Positions 61,150-64,000 of a stretch of DNA of 64,000 bases are shown piece after piece. A model generated the notes under the pieces. That model made no database searches. It was given only the letters and a program-made list of their open reading frames with translations, and was not told the origin of the DNA. The stretch covers positions 1,701,758-1,765,757 of the forward strand of contig NC_052350.1 of NCBI RefSeq assembly GCF_009727055.1, read 5' to 3'. Source of the stretch: Benincasa hispida. Its lineage: Eukaryota; Streptophyta; Magnoliopsida; Cucurbitales; Cucurbitaceae. The first letter of the stretch is position 1, and each line of letters starts with the position of its first letter. The position numbers and the translations under genes were made by a program.

Positions 61150-62077
61150 CGTGTTTCCTCAAATTTATTAGAGCTGATTGTGCAATCATTTTTTTTATGT
61201 TGATGATATATTGATCTACGACACAAACATAGATGTAAGTAATGATACTAAGTTATTTACATCCTCACAATTTAAAATGAAAGATTTATGTGAGGCTAAT
61301 ATGATGCTTAATGTTACTAAAAATGGATTTTCCTTATGTCAATCACACATTGAAAATTGTTAAAGAGATTTGATAGTTTGATGACGCTCCTGTAAGAACA
61401 CCTTATGATACCAGTATGAGTCTTGTGAAAAATAAGGAAGATAGTGTTTCTCAATTTGAATATGCAAAGATTATCGGAAGTGTTAATGTTTTTAATGAAC
61501 TAAATTAAACCTGATATTGCATGTGATGTGAGTAGACTAAGTAGATATACGCATAATCCTGATAAAGATCGCTAGAATGTGCTTTGTCGTCTGTTAAGTA
61601 CCTTAAGGGCACTATATATTATTGTTTGCATTTTAATACATTTTTTGTTGTACTAGGATGGTATATTATGATGCAAAATGGGTAGCAAACAAAGACGAAG
61701 TAAGCTCCACTAGTGGATATGTGTTCTTACTAGGAGGGGGAGTTATATCATGGAAGTCTGCAAAATAAACTCGTATAGCTAGGTCCACCACGAAGTAAGA
61801 GTTTATTGCTCTGTAGTTAGCAGGACAAGAGGCTAAATGATTTAAAAGCCTATTGAGAGGGGTACTGTCGTGGGGGGCATCGGTACCAGTCTCTTTACAC
61901 CGTGACTCACAGGTTGCCACAGGAATTGCCAAAAATAATATATATAATGGCAAAATGAGGCATATACGTCTTAATGGATCTTTGAAACAATTGTTAAAAG
62001 GAGAAATTATCTCCTTGGAGTTTGTGAGGTCGGAGAGGAATTTAGTGAAACCTCTAACCAAAGGACTAACAAGATGA
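61150..62077 (+). pseudogene. Copia reverse transcriptase-RNase H remnant, different lineage
   Basis: 61178-61363 carries the RT box FYVDDILIYDTN with both Asp residues, then FKMKDLCEANMML. RNase H follows in pieces: SSTSGYVFLLGGGVISWKS near 61710 and, at 61853-62074, ATGIAKNNIYNGKMRHIRLN and EFVRSERNLVKPLTKGLTR. The wording differs from B, D and G and is closer to the GYNGKSRHI/ADPLTK type of copia RNase H. Stops and frameshifts are frequent. The 5' two thirds of the element are absent. Confidence 0.85.
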
Positions 62078-62723
62078 ATAATTTAATAATCTTCATTGTG
62101 CATGGGACTTAATCCCATAAAACTCTATAGCCCTTTTTTTGGGTGGTTCTAATACGCACTTGATGCAGATAACTAAAAACTTAATGATCCATAGCCCCTT
62201 TTTTTGTGGTTCTAGTATAGACTTGATGAATAGTTGCAAAAACCTTCATAGCTCAAATGGTTTGTCTTTTGACAAACTTGATCAAGTTGGTCCAAATATG
62301 GATTAGATTTGAAGTCTTCATAGCTCAATTTTGAGTGGTCTGTTGGATAGACTTGATGAAGCAATAAACGTGAATGTGAAGGTGTGGTCGCTTTATATGA
62401 AAGAGTTTTAACGGTATTTTTCTAGAGCTTTCACGGTGACTCGAGGTTTATGTGCATGACCTTATATATCACATTTTATATTGCTGAATTAATGAAAGTT
62501 TAAGGAATAAAAATGTGTTATGGGGGTCTCAACTATAGTTAGTGAAAGTTTAAGAGGTAAAGTCACTATCCCTAATAAGGTTGTTGCCCTACTTCACTAT
62601 GCAACAATTCAAATCGTAAGATATTGATGTTTAAGTTTGTGTTTCTTTCTTAGCTCATAAACTGGTTTTCAAATTTTTGTTGTTGTTTTGCTTTGTTTAC
62701 TATACCAGTCATTTAGAGGGGAT
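62078..62723 (+). other. 3' untranslated region of the copia remnant
   Basis: Non-coding sequence with several repeats of a phrase like CATAGCCCCTTTTTTGTGGTTCTA (62128, 62200) and CATAGCTCAA (62248, 62318). It ends in ATTTAGAGGGGAT, a plausible polypurine tract. Confidence 0.5.
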
Positions 62724-62930
62724 TGTCGGGAATGACTTTGGGCTTTTGGCCCATAGCAAAAGAGAGAAAAGAGGTAGAAGTCATCCCACATTGGAAGATT
62801 TAGGCTTGACAAGTGGGTAAATATATAAATGCTTGCAAGAGAGCTTTTAGAGTGTGGTGATGGTAGAAGTATAACTCTCTTTCACCACACGCGCATCGTT
62901 GTCGCTACAAATACCATTAAATAGTGATTC
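62724..62930 (+). repeat. Start of the 3' LTR of the copia remnant
   Basis: TGTCGGGAATGACTTTGGGC follows the purine tract, and the CCCACATTGGAAGATTTAGG phrase is common in short plant copia LTRs. The right end is not clear; it may be near 62930. Confidence 0.5.
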
Positions 62931-63600
62931 AATTTTATTACGTAATATATTATTATTTATAGTTTATGAAAAAAGATTGTTACTTAATAAAGTTAAAAGA
63001 CTAGATTATTATAAATTTTAATAAAGTTAAAAGACTAGATTATTATAAATTTTTAAAGTTGAGAAACTAAATTATTAATTTCTTAAAAGTTCATCTACGA
63101 GAAGTGAACCTAGAAGATTATTCTTCTATATTTATTATATTATGTTATAATTTATAAAATTATTCTCACTTCCCACACTCATGTTTTATCATTCAATTTT
63201 TTTTCATAAAAATGGTTTTTCTTAACCTCTTATCAAATAATTTTGTTAAAAAAATCAAATAAATAAAAATAAATAAAATAAATTGCAACTTAATTTAATC
63301 ACACGTATATTAAATACTATTTTGTTTTGATAAGTAAAGCCAAACGGTAATAATTCAATATTAATTTGTTTAAAAAACAAATAATTTGATATTTTTTTAC
63401 CGATTCGTTAGGTTAAATTTATATTACTAAATATTAAAGTTCACCAAACACTAATTTACGTATATTAAATAATTATTTTTTAAAAGTAATATATTAAATT
63501 TAAGTTGATTTTTTTAAAAGTGGCAACAATTATTATTTAAAAAATGGATGCAATCATAAACTAAGGGCAAAGGCTTTTATTTTTGATTTTTGAAAGGGGG
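62931..63600. other. AT-rich upstream sequence
   Basis: Very A/T-rich. The phrase TTAATAAAGTTAAAAGACTA with ATTATAAATTT repeats at about 62987 and 63020. Nothing codes. It may contain distal promoter sequence of the gene at the right edge. Confidence 0.4.
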
Positions 63601-63634
63601 GTTGTATTTCGATTACCCCATTTATTTCCTTCAA

Positions 63635-63652
63635 AAACCCTAATGCTATAAA
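63635..63652 (+). promoter_or_regulatory. Candidate core promoter: telo-box and TATA box
   Basis: AAACCCTAA (63635-63643) is the plant telo-box found in many translation-related and other housekeeping promoters. TATAAA (63647-63652) follows at once. Transcription would start about 30 bases downstream, near 63680, in a CT-rich stretch. Confidence 0.6.
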
Positions 63653-63679
63653 GCCGCTCAGAATCTTTGCTCTCTGTTT

Positions 63680-63748
63680 TGTATTCTCTACTTGTTTTCT
63701 AAGCGCTCAGATCTCTCTCGGAAGCTCGATTCTCTGCCCTTCAAGCAG
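63680..63748 (+). other. Candidate 5' untranslated exon ending at a splice donor
   Basis: A CT-rich leader (CTCAGATCTCTCTCGGAAGC) with no ATG runs to CAAGCAG|GTACTC (exon end 63748). The sequence beyond is T-rich like a plant intron, with further ATTAGGGTTTTG motifs near 63927, as in the first introns of many plant housekeeping genes. The coding part would lie beyond 64000. The open frame at 63692-63976 is intron translation. The gene's identity is unknown. Confidence 0.5.
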
Positions 63749-64000
63749 GTACTCGTTTTCTTCTCCCTTTTGCTTCCTTCAATCTTCTTGTTTTCGGAAT
63801 ATTCGCTCCCTTGTTTTGTTTATTTGATCTGTAATATTGCTTCTGTGGAATGTTTGTTCATTGATCCATCGACGATTGCTAATTTCGGGTCAATCCTGTT
63901 CTTCTTCTTCTTATGGTTGATCTGTATTAGGGTTTTGTGGGGTTTCATTTTTGTTACTTTTTCTTTTCCCGTTTAGGGCTTAGCGCTTTCGTTCGCCATT

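Noticed and set aside
61666..62061. 131-codon minus-strand frame
   Set aside because: Antisense shadow of the copia RNase H remnant, which has recognisable motifs on the plus strand.
1..64000. Phage, bacterial operon, riboswitch or toxin-antitoxin systems
   Set aside because: Composition, introns and LTR elements show plant nuclear DNA; no ribosome-binding-site or operon structure is present.

Overview
The window looks like intergenic nuclear DNA from a flowering plant. It is AT-rich with long A/T runs. It is dominated by Ty1/copia LTR retrotransposons primed by initiator tRNA-Met (TGGTATCAGAG-type binding sites), with a plant-type hAT element, a CACTA-like terminus and an organelle-like insertion. 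A cucurbit is my guess only; nothing here proves it. I found no intact protein-coding gene. Nearly every long reading frame is a broken piece of a transposon.

Layout. 1-5.8 kb: AT-rich repeats, plus a possible small-exon host gene on the minus strand (exon-like blocks at 3043-3134, 4184-4365 and perhaps 4457-4573 and 5589-5783). 6.0-9.6 kb: a unit with degenerate inverted ends and about 150-bp tandem repeats, split by about 2.4 kb of higher-GC DNA that resembles plant mitochondrial intergenic sequence. 10.5 kb: CACTA-like terminus. 12.7-18.0 kb: an A-family LTR split by a 3.3-kb hAT element with 12-bp inverted ends and an 8-bp target duplication. 18.0-22.3 kb: plus-strand copia element C (LTR end, primer site, leader, gag, protease, start of integrase). 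22.3-25.9 kb: minus-strand copia element D, joined to C head-on.

27.0-45.8 kb: an 18.8-kb minus-strand composite B, flanked by the 5-bp duplication GGTAG and sitting inside another C-type LTR. It has three LTR copies, a solo LTR E (28626-30645) and a coding-free element A (31205-35934, flanked by AGACC). 46.3-58.5 kb: plus-strand copia element G, with solo LTR H in its 5' LTR (flanked by GTAAA) and a 607-bp inverted-repeat element in its 3' LTR. 58.5-61.1 kb: an unidentified reading-frame fragment, possible organellar DNA, 122-bp and 220-bp tandem repeats and a microsatellite. 61.1-62.9 kb: 3' remnant of a different copia lineage. 63.6-64.0 kb: what looks like the promoter, 5' UTR exon and 5' UTR intron of a plus-strand gene that continues beyond the window.

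The elements do not cooperate as a pathway; the window records successive insertions, partly dated by intact target duplications. The most interesting shared signals are in the untranslated leaders. Three elements carry a palindrome of the TAGTGTTGCAACACTA type 300-400 bases past the primer site, and element A instead carries spaced ACGATCGT palindromes. All four share a conserved block around CCTACCTAGGAACT. I saw no clearly new biological system; these leader signals are the best candidates for undescribed function.
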